Shown: positions 17,285 through 26,850, numbered from the stretch's first letter. The stretch is DNA of 64,000 bases from Trinickia terrae (GCF_005144415.1 NZ_SWJE01000019.1:62001-126000), one strand, 5' to 3'. Notes: generated by a model not told the origin, from the letters alone. A program made the numbers and translations.

Positions 17285-19348
17285 ATGCGCTATCCCCATC
17301 TGTTCAAACCCCTGACGCTGAACAAGCTCACGGTGCGCAACCGTATCGTCAGCACGGCGCACGCCGAGGTCTACGCCGAGCCGGGCGGCCTGCCCGGTGA
17401 CCGCTATATCCGCTACTACGAGGAAAAGGCGAAGGGCGGCGTGGGGCTCGCCGTGTGCGGCGGTTCGAGCCCGGTGTCGATCGACAGCCCGCAGGGATGG
17501 TGGAAATCGGTGAACCTCGCGACCGACAAGATCATCGATCCGCTCTCCCGCCTCGCCGAAGCGATGCACCGCCACGGCGCGAAGATCATGATCCAGGCGA
17601 CCCACATGGGCCGGCGCTCGGCGTTTCACGGCGAGCACTGGCCGCATCTGATGACGCCGTCCGGCGTGCGCGAGCCCGTGCACCGAGGCAACGCGAAGAT
17701 CATCGAGGTCGAGGAGATCCGCCGCATCATCGGCGATTTCGCGGCGGCCGCGAAGCGCGTGCAGCAGGCGGGGATGGACGGCATCGAGATTTCCGCCGCG
17801 CACCAGCATCTGATCGATCAGTTCTGGAGCCCGCGCACGAACTTCCGTACCGACGAATGGGGCGGCAGCCTCAAGAACCGGCTGCGCTTCGGCATCGAAG
17901 TGCTGAGCGCGGTGCGCGAGGCCGTCGGCCCCGATTTCTGCGTCGGCCTGCGGATGTGCGGCGACGAGTTCCATGAAGACGGTCTCGATCACGAGCAGTT
18001 GAAAGAGATCGCGCAAGCGATGTCCGAGACCGGATTGATCGACTATCTCGGCGTGATCGGCTCGGGCGCCGATACGCACAACACGCTCGCGAACTGCATG
18101 CCGCCGATGGCGTTGCCGCCCGAGCCGTTCGTGCATCTCGCGGCGGGCATCAAGTCGGTCGTCAAGCTGCCCGTGATGCATGCGCAGAGCATTCGCGACG
18201 CGGGGCAGGCCGAGCGGCTGCTCGCGAGCGGCATGGTCGACCTGGTCGGCATGACGCGCGCGCAGATTGCCGACCCGCACATGGTCATCAAGATTCGCGA
18301 CGGACGCGAGGACGAGATCAAGCAATGCGTCGGCGCGAACTACTGCATCGACCGCCAGTACAACGGCCTCGATGTGCTCTGCGTGCAGAACGCCGCGACC
18401 TCGCGCGAGGCGACGATGCCGCACGTGATCGAGAAGTCGCGCGGGCCGTGCCGCAAGGTGGTGGTGGTCGGCGCGGGGCCGGCTGGTCTCGAGGCTGCGC
18501 GCGTCGCGCGTTTGCGCGGACACGACGTCGTGCTGTTCGAGAAGCAGAACGAGGTCGGCGGACAGATCGCGCTTGCGGCGAAGGCGCCGCAGCGCGAGCA
18601 GATGGCGGGCATCGTCCGCTGGTTCGACATGGAGACGAAGCGCATCGGCGTCGGCCGCAGGCTCGGCGTCGCAGCGAACGAGAAGACGATTCTCGCGGAG
18701 AAGCCCGATATCGTGGTGCTTGCCACGGGCGGTTCGAGCTTTACGAATCAGGTGCCGGCGTGGGGCGTCGAGGAAGGGCTCGCGGTCAGCTCGTGGGACA
18801 TCCTGACGGGACGCGTCGAGCCGAAGCAGAACGTGCTCGTCTACGACGGCGTGAGCACGCATGCAGGCGCGGGCGTCGCCGACTTCATCTCGAGCCGCGG
18901 CTCGAAGGTCGAGATCGTGACGCCGGACGTCAAGGTGGCCGACGACGTCGGCGGCACGACGTTCCCGATTTTCTATCGGCGCCTCTACGCGCAGGGCGTG
19001 ATCCACACGCCGAACTATTGGCTCGACCGCGTCTATGAGGAGGACGGCAAGAAGATCGCCGTGCTGCGCAACGAGTACACCGAGGAGCAGGAAGAGCGCG
19101 CGGTCGATCAGGTCGTGATCGAGAACGGCGTTACGCCCAACGATGCGCTCTACTGGAAGCTCAAGCCCGAATCGGTCAACCGCGGGCAGGTGGACGTGCA
19201 CAAGCTCTTCGCGGCCGAGCCGCAGCCGTGCCTGTCCGAAGAGCTCGGCAACGGCCGCTTCCTGTTGTTCCGCGTCGGCGACTGCATCTCGATGCACAAC
19301 ATCCACGGCGCGATCTACGACGCGCTGCGTCTTTGCAAGGACTTTTGA
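17285..19348 (+). CDS. dgcA: Dimethylglycine dehydrogenase large subunit (OYE/TMADH-type)
   Basis: A 687-residue flavoprotein of the NADH:flavin oxidoreductase/trimethylamine dehydrogenase type. It demethylates dimethylglycine to sarcosine with DgcB and electron-transfer flavoprotein. Residues 1-350 form the FMN barrel (HAEVYAEPGGLPGDRYIRYY, QATHMGRRSAFHGEHWPHLM). A Cys segment follows (CVGANYC, then LCVQNAATSRE). The C-terminal half is FAD/NADH-like with VVVGAGPAGLEAARVARLRG. The second cysteine of the TMADH CxxCxxC cluster motif is Ala here. The stop is 2 bp from the dgcB start. Confidence 0.93.
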   Translation: MRYPHLFKPLTLNKLTVRNRIVSTAHAEVYAEPGGLPGDRYIRYYEEKAKGGVGLAVCGGSSPVSIDSPQGWWKSVNLATDKIIDPLSRLAEAMHRHGAKIMIQATHMGRRSAFHGEHWPHLMTPSGVREPVHRGNAKIIEVEEIRRIIGDFAAAAKRVQQAGMDGIEISAAHQHLIDQFWSPRTNFRTDEWGGSLKNRLRFGIEVLSAVREAVGPDFCVGLRMCGDEFHEDGLDHEQLKEIAQAMSETGLIDYLGVIGSGADTHNTLANCMPPMALPPEPFVHLAAGIKSVVKLPVMHAQSIRDAGQAERLLASGMVDLVGMTRAQIADPHMVIKIRDGREDEIKQCVGANYCIDRQYNGLDVLCVQNAATSREATMPHVIEKSRGPCRKVVVVGAGPAGLEAARVARLRGHDVVLFEKQNEVGGQIALAAKAPQREQMAGIVRWFDMETKRIGVGRRLGVAANEKTILAEKPDIVVLATGGSSFTNQVPAWGVEEGLAVSSWDILTGRVEPKQNVLVYDGVSTHAGAGVADFISSRGSKVEIVTPDVKVADDVGGTTFPIFYRRLYAQGVIHTPNYWLDRVYEEDGKKIAVLRNEYTEEQEERAVDQVVIENGVTPNDALYWKLKPESVNRGQVDVHKLFAAEPQPCLSEELGNGRFLLFRVGDCISMHNIHGAIYDALRLCKDF

Positions 19349-19350
19349 CG

Positions 19351-21273
19351 ATGAGCCCCGCGATGGTCATTACCGCGTTGCTGTGGGTGTCGGTCGCCGG
19401 CCTGGCGTTTGCATTGTCCCGTCGCGCGGCGTATTGGCGGCTCGGGCGCGCGAGTGCGTCCGGGGCGTACGGATGGATCAACCTGTTCGCCATCCCTAAG
19501 CGCTATTTTGTCGACCTGCACCACGTGGTCGCGCGTGATCCGTATATCGCCCGTACGCACGTCGCGACGGCGGGCGGGGCGATTGCCGCGTTCGCACTCG
19601 TGTTCATCAACTACGGGCTTGCGATCTACTCGCCGTGGTTCGATAAGCTGATCTTTCTCGCGGCGCTCGCGATGCTGACCGGTACGGTGTTCGTGTGGCG
19701 CCGCCGTCACGCGAAGAACGTGCCGGCGCGGCTGTCGCGCGGCCCGTGGAATGCGCTGCCGTGGCTACTTGGTTCGTTCGCGCTGGGGCTGCTGCTGTTC
19801 GTCACGGTGCCTGCTTCGGCGATGTCAGCGGGGCTCGCGGTGGTCTTCGCGCTGCTGATCGCGGCCGGCGCGTTCGCGATGACGATCGGCGCGGCGCGCG
19901 GCGGCCCGATGAAGCATGCGCTCGCCGGGCTGCTGCATCTCGCGTTTCATCCGCGGCAAGAGCGGTTTCGCGCACCGGGCGAGGCGCGGGCTTCCGCCGA
20001 TGCGACGCCGCCGACCGCGCTCAAGCTGCCTGCCCTCGATGCGAACGAATACGGCGTCGGCAAGCCGGTCGAATTCCGCTGGAACCAACTGCTGAGCTTC
20101 GACGCCTGCGTTCAGTGCGGCAAATGCGAGGCCGCGTGTCCGGCCTTCGCCGCAGGCCAGCCGCTCAACCCGAAGAAGCTGATCCAGGATCTCGTGACGG
20201 GCATGGTCGGCGGTTCCGACGCGGGCTATGCAGGCAGCCCCACGCCCGGCATCGCGGTCGGCAAGCATGGCGGCGATCCTCAGCGGCCGATCGTATCGAG
20301 CCTGATCGAAGCCGATACGCTTTGGTCGTGCACGACTTGCCGCGCCTGCGTGCAAGAGTGTCCGATGCTGATCGAGCATGTCGATGCGATCGTCGACATG
20401 CGCCGCAACCAGACGCTCGTGCACGGCGACGTGCCGGGCAAGGGCGCGGAAGTGCTCGCGAATTTGCGCGAGACGGGCTCCGCGGGCGGCTACGACGTCG
20501 CGGCGCGCTACGACTGGGCGGTCGACCTGAACGCGCCGACGGCGCAACCGGGCAAGCCCGTCGACGTGTTGCTGGTCGCGGGCGAAGGCGCATTCGACAT
20601 GCGCTACCAGCGCACGCTGCGCGCGCTCGTGAAGGTGCTGAACCGCGCCGGCGTGGACTACGCGGTGCTCGGCGGCGCCGAGACGGATACGGGCGACGTC
20701 GCGCGGCGTCTCGGCGACGAGGCGACTTTCCAGTTGATGGCGAAGCGCCTGATCGGCACGCTCGATCGGATGAGCTTCAAGCAGATCGTGACGGCCGACC
20801 CGCACGTGATGCACAGCCTGCGCAACGAATACCGCGCACTCGGCGGACGCTATCCGGTCCAGCATCACACGAGCTTCATCGCGGAGCTGGTCGCGCAAGG
20901 CAAGTTGTCGCCGAAAGCGGCGGCTGCGCTAAGCGGCAAGCGCGTGACCTATCACGACCCGTGCTATCTGGGCCGCTACAACAGTGAGACGGACGCGCCG
21001 CGCAAGCTCTTGAAGTCGATCGGCATCAAGGTCGTCGAGATGGAGCGCAACGGCATGCGCGCTCGCTGCTGCGGCGGCGGTGGCGGCGCGCCGCTCACCG
21101 ACATTCCGGGCAAGCAGCGCATTCCCGATATCCGGATCGCCGATGCGCGCGCGATCGGCGCGGAAGTGGTTGCAGTCGGCTGCCCGAACTGCACGGCGAT
21201 GCTCGAGGGCGTGGTGGGACCGCGTCCCGAGGTGCTGGATGTGGCCGAGCTCGTGGCGAGCGCGTTGGAGTGA
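19351..21273 (+). CDS. dgcB: Dimethylglycine dehydrogenase membrane iron-sulfur subunit
   Basis: A 640-residue membrane-bound electron carrier. The first 230 residues are a DUF3483-like membrane domain with several hydrophobic helices. Then come two 4Fe-4S motifs, CVQCGKCEAACP and CTTCRACVQECP, and a C-terminal CCG region (YHDPCYLGRYN, RCCGGGGGAPL, VGCPNCTAM). It should pass electrons from DgcA or Etf to the respiratory chain. The ATG at 19351 follows the dgcA stop by 2 bp, so the pair is coupled. An upstream in-frame extension overlaps dgcA and is rejected. Confidence 0.93.
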   Translation: MSPAMVITALLWVSVAGLAFALSRRAAYWRLGRASASGAYGWINLFAIPKRYFVDLHHVVARDPYIARTHVATAGGAIAAFALVFINYGLAIYSPWFDKLIFLAALAMLTGTVFVWRRRHAKNVPARLSRGPWNALPWLLGSFALGLLLFVTVPASAMSAGLAVVFALLIAAGAFAMTIGAARGGPMKHALAGLLHLAFHPRQERFRAPGEARASADATPPTALKLPALDANEYGVGKPVEFRWNQLLSFDACVQCGKCEAACPAFAAGQPLNPKKLIQDLVTGMVGGSDAGYAGSPTPGIAVGKHGGDPQRPIVSSLIEADTLWSCTTCRACVQECPMLIEHVDAIVDMRRNQTLVHGDVPGKGAEVLANLRETGSAGGYDVAARYDWAVDLNAPTAQPGKPVDVLLVAGEGAFDMRYQRTLRALVKVLNRAGVDYAVLGGAETDTGDVARRLGDEATFQLMAKRLIGTLDRMSFKQIVTADPHVMHSLRNEYRALGGRYPVQHHTSFIAELVAQGKLSPKAAAALSGKRVTYHDPCYLGRYNSETDAPRKLLKSIGIKVVEMERNGMRARCCGGGGGAPLTDIPGKQRIPDIRIADARAIGAEVVAVGCPNCTAMLEGVVGPRPEVLDVAELVASALE

Positions 21274-21277
21274 GACG

Positions 21278-22456
21278 ATGAACACGATCAAACGTATCGA
21301 TCCGCGCCGGCCGTTCACGATCACCGCGATCGGGCTCAAACGCATCACGCTCGGTGTGGAAACGGTTGCGGGCGCAACGGCCGATTTCGTGCCAAAGGCG
21401 GCGCATGGTGCAGGCGTCAAGCCGCGCCGGGCGCTTGACGGCGTCGAGCGTGTGGTGCTGGCCGTGGTGTATGGCGATCGCGGCTCGCTCGACGAGCATG
21501 CGCGCCAGGCCGTGGCAGCCGCTGCGCTGATCGCGGACGCGCATACACAAGTGGCGCTCCTCGTCTTCGGCGAATTGAAGGAAGACGCGGCTGCGCTCGG
21601 GGCGGACAAGGTCATCGAGTTGCCGTCGATCGAGCGCCGTGCGTTTGCACCGGAGCGTGCGCTGCGGGCGCTCGCGGCCTGTGCCTCGAGCATGGCGCCC
21701 GCGCATATCGTGATGCCCGACGGCGTTGCCGGCGATGGCGACCTGGGCCGCCGGTACGCGGCGCTGACTGGCGCGAGCTTCGCGACGCAGGTCGTCGAAA
21801 TCGATGCGACGCACGTCGGCGTCTACGCGAACGCCAAGAAATCGTTCGCGACGCGGCCGCTGCCCGATGTGATCCTGCTGGCGCCGAATGCCGTCGACCC
21901 GAAACTGCCGTTTGTCGGCGCGGGGGAGCGTGTCCGCCTGGATAGTCTCGAAACGATCGGCGCGGAGGGCGCCGCTTACCGCGACCTCGGCATCGAGGAA
22001 ATCGACGCCGCGCAAGTGGCGCTCGAAGAGGCCGACTTCATCGTTTCGGCAGGCAACGGCGTGAGCGACGTCGCCGCGTTCGAGACGCTGGCCGGCGTGT
22101 TCGGCGCGGCGATCGGCGCGAGCCGCGTCGCGGTCGACAACGGCGACTTCACGCGCGACAAGCAGGTCGGCGCGACCGGCAAGACCGTCGATGCGAGCGT
22201 GTACATCGCTTTCGGGATATCCGGGGCCGTGCAGCACCTGCAGGGCATCAAGGATTGCCGCCACGTGATCGCAGTGAATCTCGATGGCAGCGCGCCGATC
22301 GTCAAGCGCGCAAACCTCTCGGTGATCGGCGATGCGCAGACGACCATTGCAGCGCTGATCGAGGAAGTCAGGCGCGCTCGCAAGGCGCATGCGGCGAAAG
22401 CGGGCGCTTCTGACGCCGCCTCGGCATCCAGCGCACGCGAGGGAGTTGCGGCATGA
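21278..22456 (+). CDS. etfA: Electron transfer flavoprotein alpha subunit (dgc-associated)
   Basis: A 392-residue EtfA homologue. The C-terminal FAD-binding region is seen in FIVSAGNGVSDVAAFETLAG, AVDNGDFTRDKQVGATGKTV and YIAFGISGAVQHLQGIKDC, with IAVNLDGSAPI after it. The N-terminus is longer than in housekeeping EtfA and the tail is Ala-rich. With EtfB it probably relays electrons from DgcA/B. The gene starts 4 bp after dgcB and its stop overlaps the etfB start (ATGA). Confidence 0.92.
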   Translation: MNTIKRIDPRRPFTITAIGLKRITLGVETVAGATADFVPKAAHGAGVKPRRALDGVERVVLAVVYGDRGSLDEHARQAVAAAALIADAHTQVALLVFGELKEDAAALGADKVIELPSIERRAFAPERALRALAACASSMAPAHIVMPDGVAGDGDLGRRYAALTGASFATQVVEIDATHVGVYANAKKSFATRPLPDVILLAPNAVDPKLPFVGAGERVRLDSLETIGAEGAAYRDLGIEEIDAAQVALEEADFIVSAGNGVSDVAAFETLAGVFGAAIGASRVAVDNGDFTRDKQVGATGKTVDASVYIAFGISGAVQHLQGIKDCRHVIAVNLDGSAPIVKRANLSVIGDAQTTIAALIEEVRRARKAHAAKAGASDAASASSAREGVAA

Positions 22457-23238
22457 ACGACACCAGGAAACTCAAACGAATCGCGGTGCTGGTCTCAGCC
22501 GGCAGTCACCCGGTGAGCGGTGCGGCGTGTTACAGCCGCAACGACGCCGCAGCGCTCGACATCGCGCGAACGCTCGCCAAGCACCATCAGGCAACGCTCG
22601 AAGTCCTGCACGCGGGCGATGCGTCGAATCTGGCGCTTGCCGACTATCTTGCGCTCGGCGCCGAGTCGGTCGATGTGCTCGCGTGCGGCGACGGCGACGA
22701 CGCCGCATCGGCGCTGGCGCAGCGTCTGCAAGGCTGCGATCTCGTGCTGACCGGCACGCGCGCGGAGGGCGCCTACGACACCGGCATGTTGCCGTATCGA
22801 ATCGCCGCTGTGCTTGGCTACCCGCTGATCGGCTCGGCCGTTGACGTATCTGTCGACGACGGCCGCGTGGGCGTCCGGCAATTTTTGCCGAAGGGGTTGC
22901 GCCGTCGCGTCGATGCAGCGCTGCCCGCTGTCGTCGCCGTCCACCCGCTTGCGAATGCCGCGCCGCGCTACGCCTATGCGCGCCTGCGCGCCGGCTCGAT
23001 CGTAAAGAGCCGGACCGCGCTGCAGCCCGACCTCGAAGCTGCTCAATGGACCATGGCAAAAGCCGAACGCAAGCCCGTCAAGCTCGCCGCAGCCGAAAAG
23101 CGCTCGGGCCATGCGCGGATGCTCTCGGCGACGACGACCGAAAGCCGCGGCGGCAGCGTCGTAATTGACGGGAGTTCGGTCGAAAAAGCACAAGTGATCC
23201 TTGCGTATTTGCGCGAGCATCAACTCATCGACTACTGA
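22453..23238 (+). CDS. etfB: Electron transfer flavoprotein beta subunit (dgc-associated)
   Basis: A 261-residue EtfB partner. It has the AMP-binding type fold with SRNDAAALDIARTLAKHHQA, LVLTGTRAEGAYDTGMLPYRIA and VRQFLPKGLRRRVDAALPAVVAV. It is diverged from housekeeping EtfB, as expected for a dedicated set. The ATG overlaps the etfA stop. It ends 68 bp before gbcA; that gap contains a direct repeat of AAGCACTAG. Confidence 0.9.
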   Translation: MNDTRKLKRIAVLVSAGSHPVSGAACYSRNDAAALDIARTLAKHHQATLEVLHAGDASNLALADYLALGAESVDVLACGDGDDAASALAQRLQGCDLVLTGTRAEGAYDTGMLPYRIAAVLGYPLIGSAVDVSVDDGRVGVRQFLPKGLRRRVDAALPAVVAVHPLANAAPRYAYARLRAGSIVKSRTALQPDLEAAQWTMAKAERKPVKLAAAEKRSGHARMLSATTTESRGGSVVIDGSSVEKAQVILAYLREHQLIDY

Positions 23239-23306
23239 CGCGCACGTTGCGGTCAGTCGTCCAAGCACTAGCAAGCACTAGAGACGTAACGCATCCGGAG
23301 CCAACG

Positions 23307-24548
23307 ATGAAGGTATCGGCAGACATTCGCGCGCTGGTGGATCGGCGCAAAAAGGGCTATAGCCTCGAAGCGCCGTTTTATACGAGCGAGGAGATTTTCT
23401 CGCTCGACATGGAAGCGATATTCCGCAAGCATTGGATTCAGGCCGCCGTCGAGCCGGACGTTCCCGAGCCCGGCGACTACGTCACCGTCGAGCTCGGCCA
23501 CGATTCGGTCCTGATCGTGCGCGACGACGACCTGCAGATCCGCGCGTTCCACAACGTCTGCCGTCATCGCGGCGCGCGCCTGTGCAACGAGGATAAAGGC
23601 TCGGTCGGCAATATCGTCTGCCCGTACCACAGCTGGACCTACAACCTGACCGGCCAGCTGATGTTCGCCGAGCACATGGGCGAGCAGTTCGACCGCTGCA
23701 AGCACAGCCTCAAGTCCGTTCACGTGCAGAATCTCGCCGGCCTGATCTTCGTCTGTCTCGCCGACGAGCCGCCCGCCGACTTCGACGTGATGCGCGCGGC
23801 GATGGAGCCGTACCTGCTGCCGCACGATCTTCCCAGCTGCAAGATCGCCGCGCAGATCGACATCATCGAGAAAGGCAATTGGAAGCTGACGATGGAGAAC
23901 AATCGCGAGTGCTACCACTGCGTCGCGAACCATCCCGAACTGACCATCTCGCTCTACGAATACGGCTTCGGCTATCAGCCGTCGCCGGCCAACGCCGAAG
24001 GCATGGCCGCGTTCGAGCGCACCTGTATCGAGCGCGCGGCCGAGTGGGAAGCGATGAGCCTGCCGTCGGTGGAGATCGAGCGCTTGAGCGACGTCACCGG
24101 GTTTCGCACGCAGCGTCTGCCGCTCGACCGCTGCGGCGAATCGCAGACGCTCGATGCCAAGGTCGCCTCGAAGAAGCTGCTCGGCGAGTTCAAGCGCGCC
24201 GACCTCGGCGGCTTGTCGTTCTGGACGCAGCCGAATTCATGGCACCACTTCATGAGCGACCACATCGTGACGTTCTCGGTGATTCCGCTGTCCGCCGGCG
24301 AGACGCTCGTGCGCACGAAATGGCTCGTGCACAAGGATGCGCAGGAAGGCGTCGACTACGACGTCAAGAACCTCACCGCGGTATGGAACGCGACCAACGA
24401 CCAGGATCGCGCGCTCGTCGAGTTTTCGCAGCGCGGCGCAGCGAGCAGCGCCTACGAGCCGGGGCCGTATTCGCCTTACACCGAGGGCCTCGTCGAGAAG
24501 TTCAGCGATTGGTACATCAGGCGCGTGGCCGCGCAGATCGACGCCTAG
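23307..24548 (+). CDS. gbcA: Glycine betaine monooxygenase, oxygenase subunit
   Basis: Rieske non-haem iron oxygenase that demethylates glycine betaine to dimethylglycine, releasing formaldehyde. At 413 residues, the Rieske ligands are in NVCRHRGARLC and VCPYHSWTYNLTG (about residues 92-118). The mononuclear iron site is in NNRECYHCVANHPEL near residue 205. I chose the ATG at 23307, matching the family opening, over an upstream frame from 23247. Its reductase, gbcB, follows after a structured repeat. Confidence 0.96.
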   Translation: MKVSADIRALVDRRKKGYSLEAPFYTSEEIFSLDMEAIFRKHWIQAAVEPDVPEPGDYVTVELGHDSVLIVRDDDLQIRAFHNVCRHRGARLCNEDKGSVGNIVCPYHSWTYNLTGQLMFAEHMGEQFDRCKHSLKSVHVQNLAGLIFVCLADEPPADFDVMRAAMEPYLLPHDLPSCKIAAQIDIIEKGNWKLTMENNRECYHCVANHPELTISLYEYGFGYQPSPANAEGMAAFERTCIERAAEWEAMSLPSVEIERLSDVTGFRTQRLPLDRCGESQTLDAKVASKKLLGEFKRADLGGLSFWTQPNSWHHFMSDHIVTFSVIPLSAGETLVRTKWLVHKDAQEGVDYDVKNLTAVWNATNDQDRALVEFSQRGAASSAYEPGPYSPYTEGLVEKFSDWYIRRVAAQIDA

Positions 24549-24574
24549 CGAATGCCGGTGATGATATGAACTAC

Positions 24575-24696
24575 CCCCACGCTCACATCCGTTCGCTGTC
24601 GACCGGAGTTACCGCTTTAGCGGTTACTCCGGTCCCATGCAAAGCTTCCCCCGCGGGGGCAGTTGCCTCCCTTGGGGCGGCCCGGCGGGAGGCAAC
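24575..24696 (+). repeat. Structured repeat with the gbcB ribosome-binding site inside a hairpin (copy 2)
   Basis: Second copy of the element before dgcA. It shares CCCCCACGCTCAC, TTCGCTG, a C5/G5 hairpin (around 24648-24659) and the TTGGGGCGGCCCGGC loop. The main stem is GTTGCCTCCC (24662-24671) with GGGAGGCAAC (24687-24696), a perfect 10-bp pairing that traps the GGGAGG ribosome-binding site directly before the ATG at 24697. A palindromic element (24602-24633) is inserted in its 5' part. Confidence 0.75.
24602..24633. repeat. Palindromic interspersed repeat (copy A)
   Basis: ACCGGAGT-T-ACCGCT, loop TT, then AGCGGT-T-ACTCCGGT. The arms pair over 14 bases with one T/T mismatch. It is the same family as the two palindromes at 39.3 kb (GGAGTAAGCGCT...), with paired base changes in the stem. 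Here it interrupts the structured repeat before gbcB. Confidence 0.75.
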
Positions 24697-25857
24697 ATGA
24701 AGCGAGACGGCGACACTTTCGAGCTCGCCGGAAGCCGCCTCACGCGGCCCGGATTCTGGAGCGCGCTGCCGGAGCGCTGGACGAGCGACGCCGAAGAGAC
24801 GCTCGTGTGCTGCCAGGTGCGGCAGGAAACGCACGACGTGAAGAGCTTTTTCTTCACGTCGCCGCAAGGCAGGGCGTTCGTGTTCGAGCCGGGGCAGTTC
24901 ATCACGCTCGAGCTCGAGATCGACGGTGAAACGGTCAACCGCTGCTATACGATCTCGTCCGCGCCTACGCGCCCTCATACGATTTCGATCACGGTGAAGC
25001 GCGTGCCGGGCGGGAAGGTGTCGAACTGGCTGCACGACAATTTGCAAGCGGGCGTCACCGTGCGTGTGCTCGGGCCGGCAGGCGAGTTCACCTGTGCTCG
25101 GCATCCGGCGCGCAAGTACCTGTTTCTGTCGGCAGGTTCGGGCATTACGCCGTTGATGTCGATGAGCCGCACGCATCACGAGCTCAACGAGGATCGCGAC
25201 ATCGTCTTCGTGCATAGCGCCCGCACGCCCGACGACATCATTTTCGCGCGCGAGCTCGATCTGATCGCAACGAATCAGGGCAATTTCCGCACGTCGTTCG
25301 TTTGCGAGCGAGTTGGCGCGCGCACGAACTGGGCGGGCATCACGGGTTTTCTCACGCTGCCGCTGCTGAAGCTGATCGTCCCCGACTTCATGGAGCGCGA
25401 GATCTTCACGTGCGGTCCTGCGCCGTATATGAAGGCGGTGCGCGATCTGCTCGACGAAGCCGGATTCGACCGCGGGCACTATCACGAAGAGAGTTTTTCG
25501 TTCGAGACGCTGGCCGAATCGGCGGCGCAGGTCTTGCAGGATGCCGCGCATGACGCCGCTCCAACGGCAACGGGCGACGGTGCGCAAACCGCGACGCGCT
25601 TCGCCGTGTCGTTCGCCAAGAGCCGCCGCGACATCGAATGCGGCAGCGACCAGCACGTGCTCGACGCCGCACGGCAAGCCGGCGTGCGTCTGCCCGCATC
25701 GTGCACGCAGGGCATGTGCGGCACTTGCAAGGTGAAGCTCGTGTCGGGCCAGGTCGAGATGAAGCACAACGGCGGGATACGTCAGCGCGAAATCGATCAA
25801 GGCATGGTGCTGCTTTGCTGCAGCAAGCCGCTCAGCGATCTCGTCATCGATAAATGA
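24697..25857 (+). CDS. gbcB: Glycine betaine monooxygenase, ferredoxin reductase subunit
   Basis: A 386-residue NAD(P)H-dependent reductase supplying electrons to GbcA. The FAD-binding domain has VNRCYTISSAPTRP and PGGKVSNWLHDNL. The NAD domain has FLSAGSGITPLMSM and REIFTCGPAPYMKAVRDLL. The C-terminal plant-type 2Fe-2S ferredoxin has its cluster cysteines in PASCTQGMCGTCKVKL and LLCCSKP. The ATG lies directly after the hairpin-embedded ribosome-binding site. Confidence 0.95.
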   Translation: MKRDGDTFELAGSRLTRPGFWSALPERWTSDAEETLVCCQVRQETHDVKSFFFTSPQGRAFVFEPGQFITLELEIDGETVNRCYTISSAPTRPHTISITVKRVPGGKVSNWLHDNLQAGVTVRVLGPAGEFTCARHPARKYLFLSAGSGITPLMSMSRTHHELNEDRDIVFVHSARTPDDIIFARELDLIATNQGNFRTSFVCERVGARTNWAGITGFLTLPLLKLIVPDFMEREIFTCGPAPYMKAVRDLLDEAGFDRGHYHEESFSFETLAESAAQVLQDAAHDAAPTATGDGAQTATRFAVSFAKSRRDIECGSDQHVLDAARQAGVRLPASCTQGMCGTCKVKLVSGQVEMKHNGGIRQREIDQGMVLLCCSKPLSDLVIDK

Positions 25858-25986
25858 TGGGGGCGCCATAGACCCGGTCGCGCTCAGGCAAGAGTGTGTC
25901 GCAATCGGCACTGATGCGCGAATTCTGGCTGAGCATTCTTAAGTCACCGGCATGAGACCGGTCCGTCGACGTCAAGGAGATCGATC

Positions 25987-26850
25987 ATGAAATTGCTGAA
26001 GAAACTGCTGTTTTGCGGCGCGCTCGGCGCTGCGTTGACCACGGTGGTCCCCGTGTCCGCCGATACCAAGCCGACCATCAAGATCGGCTATGTCGAAGGC
26101 TGGGACGACAGCGTCGCGACGACGAACATCGCCGCCAAGATCATCGAGAAGCGCCTCGGGTATCCCGTGCAGATCGTCCCGGTTGCCGCGGGCATGATGT
26201 GGGAGGGCGTGTCGCGCGGCGACCTCGATGCGACGCTGTCCGCGTGGCTGCCTGCCACGCACGGCGCGTACTGGGATAAGTACAAGGCGAAGGTCGTCGA
26301 CGTTGGTCAAAATTTCACCGATGCTAAAATCGGCCTCATCGTGCCGGCCGACGTGAAGGCGAAGAGCATTGCCGATCTCGAATCTCAGAAGTCCGAATTT
26401 GGTGGACGCATCGTGGGGATCGACGCCGGCGCGGGCGTGATGGCGAAGACAGCGGATGCGATCAAGGCCTACAACCTCGGCTATCAGCTGATGCCGAGCT
26501 CGGGTACTGCGATGACCGCGGAACTCGCGCGCTCGATGCATGCCAATAAACCAATAGTCGTCACGGGCTGGGCGCCGCACTGGATGTTCGGGAAGTGGAA
26601 GCTCAAGTTCCTCGACGATCCGAAGAAGGTCTACGGCGAATCCGAGCACGTGGACAATGTCGTCAATCCGGCGCTGGAGACGAAGGCAAAGCCGGTAGTG
26701 ACGTTCTTGAAGCAGTTTCAATGGAAGCCGGGAGAGATCGACAGCGTGATGCTGGCGGCTCAGAGCGGCGAGAAGCCCGATGCCGCCGCGGATGCTTGGA
26801 TCGCGGCGCACCCCGACCGGGTCAACAGCTGGTTGGCGGGAACGCAGTGA
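25987..26850 (+). CDS. Glycine betaine/quaternary-amine ABC transporter substrate-binding protein
   Basis: A 287-residue periplasmic OpuAC-type binding protein. A signal peptide is clear (KKLLFCGALGAALTTVV, cleavage after VSA). The mature part shows IGYVEGWDDSVATTNIAAKI and ATLSAWLPATHGAYW, with the Trp residues that usually cage the trimethylammonium group. No permease or ATPase gene is beside it. In pseudomonads, orphan binding proteins of this group (CaiX, CbcX, BetX) share one CbcWV core, so the same may hold here. Ligand (betaine, choline or carnitine) is not resolved. Confidence 0.9.
   Translation: MKLLKKLLFCGALGAALTTVVPVSADTKPTIKIGYVEGWDDSVATTNIAAKIIEKRLGYPVQIVPVAAGMMWEGVSRGDLDATLSAWLPATHGAYWDKYKAKVVDVGQNFTDAKIGLIVPADVKAKSIADLESQKSEFGGRIVGIDAGAGVMAKTADAIKAYNLGYQLMPSSGTAMTAELARSMHANKPIVVTGWAPHWMFGKWKLKFLDDPKKVYGESEHVDNVVNPALETKAKPVVTFLKQFQWKPGEIDSVMLAAQSGEKPDAAADAWIAAHPDRVNSWLAGTQ

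Noticed and set aside
17249-19306. 685-codon open frame on the minus strand
   Set aside because: Antisense to dgcA; no recognisable motif.
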